From the NCBI GenBank assembly GCA_002900995.3, contig CM035309.1:1618389-1682388 (forward strand): 64,000 nucleotides of DNA, in the 5' to 3' direction. Made by a program: the position numbers and the translations under genes. The notes beneath the pieces were generated by a model. That model did not search any database, was not told the DNA's origin, and saw only the letters and a list, made by a program, of their open reading frames with translations. This document shows positions 10,762-22,800 of the stretch, one piece after another (positions within the stretch are counted from its first letter, which is position 1; each line of letters opens with the position of its first letter). The DNA is from Ganoderma boninense. Lineage: Eukaryota; Basidiomycota; Agaricomycetes; Polyporales; Polyporaceae.

Positions 10762-12297
10762 ATGTCCGACCATAAACATATCATCCGTCTCCAGGCGGCC
10801 ATGGGGGAGTACGACTGGGGCAGACAGGGCAGCTCTTCTCTCGCGGCTCGCCTTGGCCCTAACGCTGTCGGTCCGAGCTTTCGTGTGGATGAGGGGAAAT
10901 GCTATGGAGAGGTACGCTTACTGGCTCGATATCATCCAGCTTTATGGCTGCTTGACAAGTATATGCGGCAGATATGCGTAGGCACTCATCACAATGGTCC
11001 ACTGACGGCCCACCTATTCGACTCTCCGTCGCGTTCGCTGCTCGACCTCATCTCGACCGATACAAAGGCCTATTTGGGAGAGAAGCTTTCCGATACGCCG
11101 TCTTCGACGACACGGATTCCTTACTGCATCCGCATCCTCTCGATCCGGAAGATGGCTCCTCTCCAGGCGCACCCTGACTTGAAGGGACTGGCAGGGCAGC
11201 TCCGCCAGTCGGCTCCCGATAGCTTCATCGATGCCAGCTTCCACAAGCCACAAATCGCCATCGCTCTCGGGGAACCGCTCTGCATTACACGGGCACAGTA
11301 CAAGGGAGAAGGGAGGGCAACCGTGGGTCATGCAGAGGTCGATGACCCTGACACTGCATTCATGGGGTTCGTCGGGTTTCGTCCTTTGGAGGAGATCAAG
11401 GCGTTTCTCGAGAAGATTCCCGAGTTGGTAGCCGCCATCGATGAACCTGCACTAGTCATCAAGTTCACCCAGAGCCCGTCAAACGAGCTTCTCAAGCAGG
11501 TGTATGCGAAGCTCCTGAATCGCGGAGCAGAGGCACGGGAGGAGGTCGCTGCCGTTGTGAAGAAACTGCAAGAACGAATGATGCAGAACGGTGCATATGT
11601 CCTCGGCTCGCGAGAAAGCGAGTTTCTTTTCAGACTCTTCATGAAGGTGAACGCACAGTATCCTGGAGATGTCGGGGTCCTAGCCACCACATTCTTCATG
11701 AACTTTGCGAAACTCAGAAAGGGCGAAGCACTTTACATCGGCGCAGATGAGGCGTATGCGTACATGGAAGGAGGTGCATGGCTCTCACGCTTTCTTAGCA
11801 GTGCATTTCTGATAAACTTTCCAGACATCATCGAGTGCAAGGCAATTTCTGAGCCCGAAAACGTGGCCAGCGCCACAACTGAAGACTCCCCACCTCCGCT
11901 TACAACGCAAGTACGCTCCTCCATCAGTCTGCTCACCTTTACTTCCCGCCCTACCTCCCACTGGGCTCTCCCCGCACAACGTTATAGTCAAGGCCGACAG
12001 CATCGGTCCGTAAAATACGGCCCACCCTCGGAGGACTATGTTGTAGTTGGGACGTTCCTCAGCACCTTGAAGGCGAAGGAGGAGGTCCTGGAGCCTATCC
12101 AGACTCCGACCATCGGCATTGTCATCCGAGGCAAGGTTAGAGTGTCAGCAAGCTCGAAGAAGCGAGGAGAATGTTTGGACTTAGATGAAGGCAGCGTCAT
12201 ATTCGTCCCACCAGGGAACGAAATCCGAGTTGAAGTCCTTGAAGGAAAAGGACAGGAGGGTGCAGGGGAGCTCTGGTGGGCGCAGTGGAGTGCATAG
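10762..12297 (+). CDS. mannose-6-phosphate isomerase family protein, divergent
   Basis: Type I phosphomannose isomerase fold. True family members interconvert fructose-6-P and mannose-6-P for GDP-mannose synthesis, using one zinc. Family signatures are GEYDWGRQGSSSLAARL near the start, VGTHHNGP, YLGEKL, ILSIRKMAPLQAHPDLK, GFRPLEEI and YMEGDIIEC. The 511-codon frame is open through at least two in-frame introns, 10912-10971 (60 nt) and 11774-11824 (51 nt), so the protein is nearer 470 residues. Key residues differ. In Candida albicans PMI the zinc ligands are Gln111, His113, Glu138 and His285. Here QAH is kept, but HKPE reads HKPQ and the PHAY histidine reads AYAY. The NVVRAGLT arginine segment is also lost (ENVASATTED). 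It may be a non-catalytic or repurposed paralog. Confidence 0.85.
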   Translation: MSDHKHIIRLQAAMGEYDWGRQGSSSLAARLGPNAVGPSFRVDEGKCYGEVRLLARYHPALWLLDKYMRQICVGTHHNGPLTAHLFDSPSRSLLDLISTDTKAYLGEKLSDTPSSTTRIPYCIRILSIRKMAPLQAHPDLKGLAGQLRQSAPDSFIDASFHKPQIAIALGEPLCITRAQYKGEGRATVGHAEVDDPDTAFMGFVGFRPLEEIKAFLEKIPELVAAIDEPALVIKFTQSPSNELLKQVYAKLLNRGAEAREEVAAVVKKLQERMMQNGAYVLGSRESEFLFRLFMKVNAQYPGDVGVLATTFFMNFAKLRKGEALYIGADEAYAYMEGGAWLSRFLSSAFLINFPDIIECKAISEPENVASATTEDSPPPLTTQVRSSISLLTFTSRPTSHWALPAQRYSQGRQHRSVKYGPPSEDYVVVGTFLSTLKAKEEVLEPIQTPTIGIVIRGKVRVSASSKKRGECLDLDEGSVIFVPPGNEIRVEVLEGKGQEGAGELWWAQWSA

Positions 12298-12424
12298 AGA
12301 TCGATGCGAAAAAAAGGTCAACCGCCAGTCGTAAGGGAATCATTCGCGACCTTGGTGGAATGTGCGCTAACATCTTGCGCATAGACATGTAGTATATAGT
12401 ACAGATAGCATATATGCGGGCTTT

Positions 12425-14057
12425 TCATACATACAGCCACTTGCCGCGGTCGGATGCCCACTGTGGCAGCTCGAGAGTAGTGATGGTCTCGAAGCCGTTC
12501 CGAATTGACGGCTGGGGCGTCACATCCAGACTATCCTCCCTGTTCGGATCTGGCGTTGCGGGTGGGGAGAGAGGCGGTGAATCGGCGTCCGGGTCGGCTA
12601 CGATGTCGTCATACGGCGAGAGGATGCCAAGACCTGAGCCACCGACGGCGGTTATATATGGCTGGTAGCCATCCGTGAAGAGGGCGGAGATGAGCGCTTG
12701 CAACTTCTCATCCTGGAAATCTGCAGACAGGATTTTGATTAGCGTTTCTTAATTTGCCCACGTGTGAATTAGGACCCACCATCCGGGACAAGCGTCACAG
12801 CACAACCTCCACCGCCGGCACCGGTGAGCTTCGTGCTCAAGGCGTACGGAGTGGCAGCGGTCTTCGACCGGATAGCCTCGAGCGAAGGGTGCGATACGCC
12901 AAGCTGAACTAGATGCGCGTGGTTCTCATCGATGAGGGCCTGTTGGTGATCGTGTCAGCATAAGAGCGACGCAAGTCGGCTTTCAAAACGTACAGAAAGC
13001 CCTGAAAGAAGAACGTCGCGCGGAACATCCGGGTCCGCGAGCGCGCGGCGCGCCTCGTTGCTGATCGCCTGGATGGCTTCGAGCAGCTGGCCGACGACCA
13101 CAGGCTCCGCCGCCTTCTTGCGCGCGACCCCGGCGACGAGCGCCTTCGTGTCGCGCGGCACCTTCGAGTCGACGAGCAGGAACTTGAGGCTCTTGAAGCC
13201 CTGGATCTGGTCCATGCCGCTGCGCTTGCCGAAACCTGGACGCACGTATGCAAGCGCGCCACCGTAGACAGCGACCGAGTTGTCGACCCCGGACGGGTTC
13301 CCGTGCAGGACCTTCTCTGCGACGAACGCCCAGCGATTTCGTTTCCTCGGCGATTTCTGGGGGGATGGCGCGTCGCCCGCCGTGTGACACGTGCACGTGG
13401 CCTGGGTCACCAGGCGCGGCAGGCTCGCGCGACGGAGGAGGAACAGTGGGGAGATCAATGCGACCGTGAAGGATGAGGAGCGCGGTCGCTATGCAGACCG
13501 AGAATGACGCAGAGGACCCGAGTCCGGCGCCGATGGGGAGTGTCGAGCGGACGACGATATGGAACGATGGTCTGCGACGAACGAACGTTAGATGCAACGT
13601 CATGACGAGCAGAGCAAGTGGACAAACTGACCGGTCACCTCCGTACGTCATCATCATGTAGAGGTACAAAAACGCAACTGCTGCCGCCTGGCTCTTTGGG
13701 GACATGTCTGGAGGGAGAGCCCTGGCCTTGATTGCATCCACAACACGCTGGTCCAACGCATCAGGGTGGTCACTGCCTTTGGGTATGGGGACAACAACAT
13801 CCCAGGGTAGATCCTCTATGTCCCACTCGTGCTTATAGTCACCGATATCCGCGAAGTGCACTGACACTTTGCCATCGTATCGCGGCGACGTTAGACCGTA
13901 ACACCGCAGATCTAGCGAAGCCGCTACCGCAGTCTGGAAGGAAGTGTGAGTACGGTGTTGGGCAAAAAGACGCATATATGCATATGCTCACAACACCATG
14001 TACGACTGCGTGCTCTCCAAAAAGGATAACCTTGCCCGGAGCGCTGACGAACCATTC
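12425..14057 (-). CDS. ERG12: mevalonate kinase
   Basis: GHMP kinase that phosphorylates mevalonate in the sterol and isoprenoid pathway. Motifs in order: SAPGKVILFGEHAVVHGV (14051-13992), PIGAGLGSSASFSV (ATP-binding loop), HGNPSGVDNSV with the catalytic Asp, and KLTGAGGGGCAVTLVPD near the end. Exons traced: up to 13992, 13632-13933, 12994-13571, 12780-12939 and 12425-12720. Within 12994-13571 the frame breaks at TTT 13337-13339. Removing one T joins IPPEIAEET to NRWAFVAEKV, the expected order, so an extra base is likely. The C-terminus carries a Ser/Pro/Asp-rich extension after the kinase fold. There is no in-frame ATG before SAPGKV: its first exon is shared with the upstream cystathionine lyase (see STR3). 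The 14057 boundary is arbitrary. Confidence 0.92.
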
Positions 14058-15819
14058 CCGACGGTCCTGCGGGCGCGCAGTACGAGCCTCGCCCAGGGCG
14101 AGTTTCTCCACAGCACGGCTAATCGGGTTGGGAATTCGGACATAGTCGTTAGCAGCGAAGGTAATAGCCCCCGCCTCTACGAGGGCATGGCGCAGATCGT
14201 CCAATAGATCCGCGGGGTCCTCGATCCCGACACACAAGCGGATCAAATCCTCAGGAAGACCGCGAGCAGCCCGGATGGCAGGGTCGATAGAGGCGTGCCT
14301 GGAATAAATAGCCGTCAACGTCGGCGGGGTGCTCGAGACGATCGGTGGCGGGGATTTGAATTTGAGTGATACTCACGACATCACGCAGGGCATGCTGATC
14401 AGACTGTTCACGCAGCCGAAGCTCACACTGATGCCCCAGAGGCGAGTCGCGGCAACGATACGTTCACTCAGTTCCTTGTCGCCCGTCTCAAAGGACAATA
14501 CGGCACCGTAGCCTGCAGTGCCATGTAGTTTCATCAGCAAATAATAGCAGAATCACGACTGGGTCAGCCTACCGTCGGAAATCCGGTCGTGGATTTCCTT
14601 GCCCGGATGGTTGGGAAGCCCAGGATAATGGGTGACAAACCCGAGCTTTGACAGCATCTGCGCAACAAGCATAGCGGTGGACTGCTGACGGTCCATACGA
14701 ATCGCCAACGTCTTGGTCCCCCGAAGAAGGAGGAATGAGTCGAAGGGGGTGAGCGCATTTCCGACCGAGTTGATCACGAAAGCGATTTCCTTCACGCAAC
14801 ATTATCAAAACTGCATGCGATGAGAAAAGCTCGTAACGTACCTTGGCCAAGTCGTCGCGGTTGCAAGTGATCACACCAGCCATGAGGTCGTGGTGTCCGC
14901 TGAGGTATTTGGTCGCACTGTCATACACGATATCCGCGCCGTGCTCCAATGGCCGCTGCAGGTAAGGGCTCATCATAGTGTTGTCAACCACAACCACCGC
15001 ATCCTCGCATTTCTCCTTCACCAACGCGCTAATGCGTGCGATGTCCACAATCTTAAGAAGCGGGTTGGTCGGGGACTCCAGGAGGACCATAGCAGTCTTC
15101 CCCGGATTGAGGACCGGAATGACTGAGTCGGCAACAGTGGTGTCAACATGGTGTACTGTTACACCCATGTGCGTGCGGAGGTATGCAAGCAGGCGGTTCG
15201 TTCCACCATAGAGATCGTCGCCGGCGATGACTTCGCACCCAGGCTTGAGCAGCCGGGTGATTACGTCTAGGGCAGCCATGCCGCTCGACACGGCGAAGGC
15301 GTGTGCGGCGGAGGATATCTTCGCAACGTGATGCTCTGTGAATAGGAAATGAGCTTTTCTATCGCGACCAGCATGAGGCTTCGACGTGTGCCTTCGCGGG
15401 TGGAAGCTTATTCCTGATCTCAATAGAGCGCGGTGGAGATAATGTGGCGCAAAATGTTGCAAAAATGTCGACGCATCTGACGCCATGTTGATGCTTCTCC
15501 GCGCAAACTCAAAGTGCGGCACTCGAAAATTCGTTGATGCGCAAAGCAGAAATAACGGCATACCTAGGTGGGTCCTGGTCGGGTTCCCGCTGCGGGTATA
15601 GTCATACTGGTTTCCAACACCCTTGAACGTCGCGGTCTGGTAGATCGGCACGCTAGAACTGCCATGCTGGTCCTTGTGGTCGCCATCTGGAGAATCTACA
15701 GTGGCGCAGAGAGTTGAGAAGCGATAGGGTTGCCTGGATCGAGTCAGGGCAGGAGAATCGGGCTCGGGGGTAGGGAGATCGTAGGCGGGCGCCTGCTTGG
15801 CGGAGCTGGTCGCGGCCAT
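14058..15819 (-). CDS. STR3: cystathionine beta-lyase (PLP-dependent)
   Basis: Cys/Met-metabolism PLP enzyme that cleaves cystathionine to homocysteine on the methionine route. A cystathionine gamma-lyase is the main alternative. Signatures: SSVPIYQTATF, YDYTRSGNPTRTHLE, SSGMAALDVI, GDDLYGGTNRLL, LLESPTNPLLKI, VVDNTMMSPYLQRPLEHGAD, SATKYLSGHHDLMAG (PLP lysine in SATKY) and LIRLCVGIEDPADLLDDL. Exons run from 15564-15819 (ATG 15819) through 14842-15335 and 14573-14789 to the exon beginning at 14298. Intron 1 is long, 228 nt. After the conserved end (LVEAGAI, codon ending 14163) there is no stop: about 36 residues of linker lead directly into mevalonate kinase in the same 307-nt exon. This may be the N-terminal half of a fusion enzyme. 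Confidence 0.9.
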
Positions 15820-16884
15820 GGTCTAGAGAGAACAAGAGGTGAAGAGGAGAGGTAGAATGGAGGATAGAGTATATGTATGCTGGCCAGACGAGCGCGGAGG
15901 ACGTCGGGCGAGCTTTTGGCTTTTGGCAAGGGAAAGAGAGCTCAGTCGAGCCATTCACAATATCCCCACATCACGTGCACCTCCACATGCAACGATCGCG
16001 CCATGCGGATAGGCGCCCGTGGGGGGCTTGTTTCGCTCAAACTGCGCCAGTCTTGTTTTCAACCTGCAGTAGTCCTGCATCCTGCGTTGAACGTCCCAAT
16101 TGCCGGCAGTCTGGTCGAGAGTGCATCTTTTGGATGGGCTACCTATTGGAGTGTGGATTGCTTGTGCCAGGACGATGAGCGCTCGCAGACTGCTTCCAGA
16201 CGGCGCGCCACATCCTAGAACATGGAATCGCGCCCAAATGAGTACCGTACTTTCTGTCATGGATGCTGTTGGCCGTAAAGGCTGTGTGGTTTCCTTTGAT
16301 CCACCCCGAGTCGTTATTTCGTTTGAATAACCCAAACATCGCCATGGGGTCTCGCCCCGGGTTAGCCGGGATACTCCGAATGCAGCCACCAAATGTGGTC
16401 GTAGAAGCATGGACAAGGAAGAAGTATGATGGCATCCAGGACAAATACAATTAGCTATGTCTAGATGAGACGAGTCCGTAGCAATAAACACTGAGAGACG
16501 CAAACCAGAGAGGAGAGAGGACTATGGAGCTACAGTAGTGCGAGACATGGTGAGCTGGACCAAAAAGTACGATGCAAGGAGCCCACAGGTTTATTGAGCA
16601 TTGGTGGGCCAGGTATAATGCTGGGGATGAACGATGCCAGAGTGGTATGTTGTGCAAGAGAGATGAGGCTAAATGTGGAGCCAAGCCAGGTTGACAGTGG
16701 GCGATGAGGTAATGTTGTGGGGGAAAGGTCTGCTCACGATGTATACGCTATGCAGGGGAGTGTAAGGTATGCGCGTATGATGGCATGGCTGCGTCGAAAC
16801 GGCAAGACGTGGATGAGACTAATATGCAATGACGTGTAAGGTGTGCCCCGAAGATGCGTCTGACGTTCGTTGGGTAAGTGGAGG
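15820..16884. other. intergenic, 1.1 kb
   Basis: Promoter of the STR3 gene and 3' side of the histidine kinase. Short ORFs here have no domain, and no tRNA-like fold was recognised. Confidence 0.4.
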
Positions 16885-19800
16885 TCATGACACCCCCAGT
16901 TTCTGGAACATAGAGTCGAGTGTTTTGAACGCAACAGGTTTGACGAGGCTACCAGAAGCTTAGTATGCATTATGAACGTTCTTCTGTATGGACTTACTAT
17001 CCGTCAACGCCCGCCTCGAACGCTCGCCGCTTGTCTTCGAGCGACGACATGCCAGTGAGAGCCAGGATACGGGTAGGTTGGGACCCGGGCTGATTCTCCT
17101 GCCTTCGCATAGATTCGATCTCCCGCATCCGTGCCGTGGCGCCGACACCGTCCAAGATAGGCATGGAGAGGTCGAGAAGCACGACACTGAAGAGAATATG
17201 CTCAGTGCTAATCTCAACCCTAAGCGGAGGTTCTCCTTACTCGAAACGTCCGCCCGTCTCGAAGGTTTGGACGCCCTCCTGACCATCCACTGCTTCGCGA
17301 TATCATAACCCTATCCAAAGTTCGACAATAAGGAACCGACCATCCTAGAGAGTCACTGTCACGTACCATATTTCGCAACCATTTGACACTGTGAGTCGAA
17401 AACAACGATCAGCTTGTCAGCCAACGCGAGGCAAGGCAGAAAAGGACTCACAGCAAGTTCCGCAAGATACTGTTGTCCTCCACTACAAGCACTCGCAACG
17501 GTCCCTGGGGCTCCATCGTCCCGATCGACGACTTGAGTAACGTTCCGCCCGTCCCGACCGAGACAGTCGGACTTTGACTTGAAGGCATTTGTGACATTCG
17601 TGGTGAACTTGGCGGTGAGTCAGATTCCGGCTCTTCCTGTTCAGTAGTCGCCGGCAGATGCGACCAACTGGTCAGTGGGTGTGCTGTGATAGCCCGTGGA
17701 CCCAGTAGTGGTCTCTGGGGAGACAGCTTCAGCGTCGGATGCTCTGCGGCAGTTTCTTCAGAGTTGCGTCTTGACAAGATAGAAGATACCGGGTCGGCGT
17801 GTTCGAACGAGCTTGTCCGCGAGGAGGTGCCAGGGCGGAGAATGTGACCAGAGGGAGTGATGGTGTGCGAGCTCTTCCCGATATTCAGCGCATGCAGAGA
17901 CAGCCTGACAGCAGAGATGAGGCGGCGCGGGCCGACAGGTTTATACACGATCCTGCAGAAGCCGCCGATGTGCTCGTACTCGTTCACAATCGCCATCAGC
18001 CGAGGGTCACCACGTGCCGAGGAGAGAATGATGAACGGCCGGGAAGCATCTTTGCTCTCAATGGCTAGCGTGACCGGTGTGGGATCTTCGTTCACCACCA
18101 CGATATCCCCGGTCTTCCCTTCCTCGGCCAGGGGGAATTGCCAGTCGGTCACGAGGTACTGTGTCAGCACCCTCTTTACGAGTTCGACACCCCGGACCAT
18201 CTCATCGAAACAGAGAAAGGAGATCGTCGGCCTAGGGGCATTGTCGAAGATTTTCGCGAATTCAGCGCGTTGCGACGAGGGTTCGTTCGCATTTTCGACT
18301 GGCTCTGCAGTGAAGGTGACTTTGATCTCCGTCCCCACGCCTTCGGCACTCCATACGTCCACTTTTCCCCCGACGCTAGGTGATCGAACGATACTGTTCA
18401 CGATAGCAAGACCCAACCCCGTTCCTGTCTGTAGAGGGTTCTCCTGCGAAAACGGGTGGAAGAGTTGGTTCTATGGAATCAGGTGAGCAACCTTAGCCTG
18501 TAGAGGGATATATTCTAAACGAGCGCTTACCTTCAAGAAGTGCTGGCTGATCCCCTAGAAAATAACAATTCAGTCTTCCCTACCCCATAAACCTGATTCA
18601 TGATCCTGTACCTTTCCCGTGTCAATAACAGAAAGTTCTATCTTGACTTTGCCTGGCGGCGTGTCCCCGGAGTTAGGCAGCTGTCTTAACATGACGTGAA
18701 CATATCCGTCCTGTATTCATCGGGGCCGTCAGTTCACCCGCTCAGCATTGCGGAAGACCATCCGGCAACTCACCGACGTAAACTTCAGACTGTTCCCGAA
18801 CAGGTTCATCAGGACCCGACGAATGCCACCTTTCTCACACCGTAATGTCCACCCCTAAAGAGACAAACATGAGTCGTCGGTGTGTCTTCAGGTGAAGCGC
18901 AATGCGAAATGAGACGTACACTATCACAGTGACCAACGTCGATCACCGTCTCCACATGCTTGTCGCGGTTCGGTACGCTCGCGGTATGTTGATGTCTTGG
19001 TGGAGAGTACACACTCCCGATCTCGCTGGTGAACATCCTGGCACGGTGGCCTATCCAACAACCTTCTGTTGCCTCCTCGACCAGTTGCATGAGGTTGACT
19101 CTGAACAAGACGGGTGATGATCATCAGCAAATCTATCACGACACATGTCCGAGGGACGCCGTGGAAGGACGAACCGGCTGAGATGGATGACGTTCTCCAC
19201 ACCCCCAGCTTTGGCGTTCCCGCTGAGTTTCGTGAAGTCCAGTACATGGTTCACGGTCTCCACGAGCGATGTTCCACACGCTTGAACGGTCTGCAAGAAC
19301 GAGGCCTGGCTGTGATTGAGAGATGTTTCTGCGAGCAGTTCGGCAGACGCAAGGATCTGTTAAGGACGTTAGATAGAACGGAAGATTACGCCACAGGAAC
19401 GTCGATGACATACTCCATGGAGGGGAGTTCGGAGCTCGTGCGAGATGCTAGGTTCAACATGAGTTAACAACGCCATTCAATTGCAGGAATGACCAACTGA
19501 CTTCGAGATAAAGAGGCTTTTGGCCTTGTCAGCAAGAATCATTCGACGCTTGAGTACTGCGGACAGTATGATCACCCCTGAATAGTCTTAAGCTCGACAC
19601 ACGTTCGCATGAGATAGTAAAGAAGCCAGACTGACCGATTGCACGTAGATACGAGAGCTCGTGTCCTTCAAGCTTGTCGCGCACGAGATCCGCCCATCAA
19701 TACAAAAAGGGTCCGGTTTCAAGGTACGCGAAGCACTTACGAAAGGCGTCGTCCGCTCGCCCGTACTATATGCGCACAGAAGTGCGAAGGGGCGCTTGTC

Positions 19801-22800
19801 GATATTGTATATTGGCACGGCTGTCATCGCGGCCAATCAATATTCGATCGCTGCTCTCGAGATCGCCGTGACCTTGCAAAGCTCGCATCCACTCACCTAG
19901 CACGTACTGTATCCTCGCCGGCAAGAACGGTCGCAGGCTCGCATGTACAATCCCCTCGCAGACCTTGCCTTCCGGGTAGCTCTCGAAGAACTCGGCGAGC
20001 TTGCGGTGCTGCTCTTTACTCAAGCTCCGGCTCTGCGACTCGGAGCCCCCATCAGCGTCATGCAAGGTGAGCGACGTTGACGATTCCGCGCCAACGGTCT
20101 CGAGGACATCGACATGAGAGACATCCATCACAATCGCCCCCTCCACATCGAGCGTACGCTTGACGAGCTTGGCTGCGCGAATGTATATCTGCTCCATCGA
20201 TGTTGACGCCGGTGGGCGTACCTCCGAATTCTCCTCGTTTGCATGCTTGTCGACCTCGAGGCAATCCCGAGTGAACTGTTCCATCGAGCTTTGTATACGG
20301 TCTCGTATCCGGAGCTGAATCTTGTCCTTCCACAACTCCAGTTCGCGCATAGAGACTTGCTATGGGGCCATGAGCGTCGTCATCCGCATAACGAGTACTT
20401 CAGACGATTTGAACGTACAGCAAACTCTTTGAGCGTATGCCTTTGACGTGGGCTGAACTCGCGACGGGGGGTGTCATCCATGACTGCAAGACTGCACGCG
20501 GGGGTGGAACGTTCAGCGGTTAGATAAGGCCAGAGTATAGGTTACCCTGACTTACGTTCCGATGTTGTAACCGTCCTGCGTTCTAAGTGGGCACCCTGCA
20601 TAGAAGCGAACGCGAGGGTGACCAACAACCAGCGGCTAAATGTGGGAATTAGCATGTCGAAATTGTCGAAAAGCATTGTAACCATACATTTCGGGAGAAC
20701 CGCCAGTCCTCTTGTGCGTCCAGAATAACCATAGGCTCGTCATCCCTGAAAACTGTGAGCAGGATGCAACTTAATGAATGCTGATAAATTGTTCTCACCG
20801 CTGCAGAATCGCATGTGCACATAATGAACTCGTCCTAGCCATGCTAGAGCATCCCAATCCGGCTACGTGGAGAGTAAGATCTCCTAGTCACTCGACATCG
20901 TTACAACTCACTTACATTCTGACTTCAAGAACCTGCCCAATCATGCATTCAGCCCTCGCGTCCAAGCGATTTCGAAGTACTGCACTCACTGTTCCGTCGC
21001 GTCGATCAAGCTCACCACTACGATACGAGTGTTGAACACAAGCTTCACAAGGTGCGCAATCCTGTCAAAATTTGGGTCCGGACCCGTGCCCCAAATGTTG
21101 TACTTGTACAGCGCCCTCCTGCGCTCGAGCTCGTTCGGCGGATTCGGTGGTGCAAGGTACCCTAGCTCCGAAAACATTTGCTCCTCCTTCGCCGCCCGCC
21201 CTGCCAGGCTGTTCACCTGGTTCTGACTCGCAGGACGAGCCGATCGCGACCGTCGTTCGTACAGCGACGCGGTCGGGAGAGGCGCGCTCGTCTGGCGTGT
21301 CAAGCATATCCTCCGAGGTAGTGCCGGAACACTTTGAGGGATAGGGTCGAAGGGGGGCGCAGATGCCTGTCGTGAAATGTCGGATACGAGCCGCGGAGCA
21401 GCAGCTGGCGGATGGTCTGGGTGGCTAACGGGACTATGGTATCGGGAGGGTTCTATGCTCCCGAAATAGTCATCGTCGGGCTGTTCGGGTACCATCGGTG
21501 CGGGGGCTGTTGCAGGTGGCAAAGCGGTCATGAATGACTCGTTCCCGGAACTGCGCCGCGACTCGGATTCAGACTTGGCATCCTCTTCTGGAACGAGGGA
21601 ATCGCCGTAGACCATACCGTCAGGGATGTCATCAGCAGCTGGTGAGCCAGGGTGGGTACTAGGAGAACATGGAAGCGCAACGCTCTCGTCCACGTCCTGC
21701 GTACCTTGCCAGAAACTGCTCAGCCGAGTTTTCCGCGTGGTGTTTGGGGACATGAGAGGTAGATGCTCCGGGTGCGCAAACGCGTCAGGATGAGATCCTG
21801 GAATCGTCGCGGTGGTGACGCCTCGCAATGGATCTGTGAGTTCGTGCTCTGGCGACGGTAGTGCGAGAGGTGCTACGGATACACGCGCAGCAGCTAGACG
21901 AATGGCTGCCGCAGTCGCGGTAGCATCCGCAGGGGTAATGGGACAGCGCGAATGCTCCAGATCATATTGCGATTGATGTACCGCTGTCGTCCGCATATCC
22001 GCGAATGAATTGCGCAGTCGGTGCGAAAGAGGTCCCAGGTTTAGCGGAATGCTTGGTGACTTCAAGGGTTTACTAGGACCAGCAGCCGTGGTCTCTGTGA
22101 GAACAAGCCAAGGCGACGAAGACTGAGCCATGGAGGAAAGACGTGGAGGGACGCCGTTGGGTTCCGAAGCAGGTTGACTGCTTCGCCGTTCCGGGGGACT
22201 CGAGGCCGAGGAATCGAAGTCGCCGGCGAGCGCTGACCGTGAGGACGGGGCTTCGGACGGTGTCTCTGCCGGCCTCCATTCCGGTACGGAGTCGAGTTGG
22301 GGCGAGTCAAACATGATGTCCGAACAGATGCTACCGACCGAGGTATCGAGCGCAATTGAGCGAGGCAAGGTCGGAGCATGGAGGTGCGATCGCGGCGGAA
22401 GGGGAGTTTTCAACGGGTCCCACCTCCCTACCGAGTAGGCGTGAATGAAAGTCGCCCAATCGTAATCCGGCTCGACCACGTCCGTGTCGCGTACGGTGGA
22501 GGCACTTTGGGAGAGATTGTCTATTTCGTCGGGCGACGAATCAAAAGGTGACGGAAGGACCTCTGGACGCATGGCTTCCATCAACCACGCGGCACAACGC
22601 GAGTGGGAAGAATGGGAACGCACCTACGCCCGCTAACCGAGAAGCCTCTGCACGCAGACCGGCTACGGCAGCATGGGCTTTCCTGTTCATCTCCTCGAGG
22701 GTAGAGTCATCATACGTCGCAGATCTGTGGTCCCTGGGGTCGGACGAGGCGGCCTTGGTCCCTCCTGTGACGTCTGCGACTGATAAGTGGACCGTAGACG

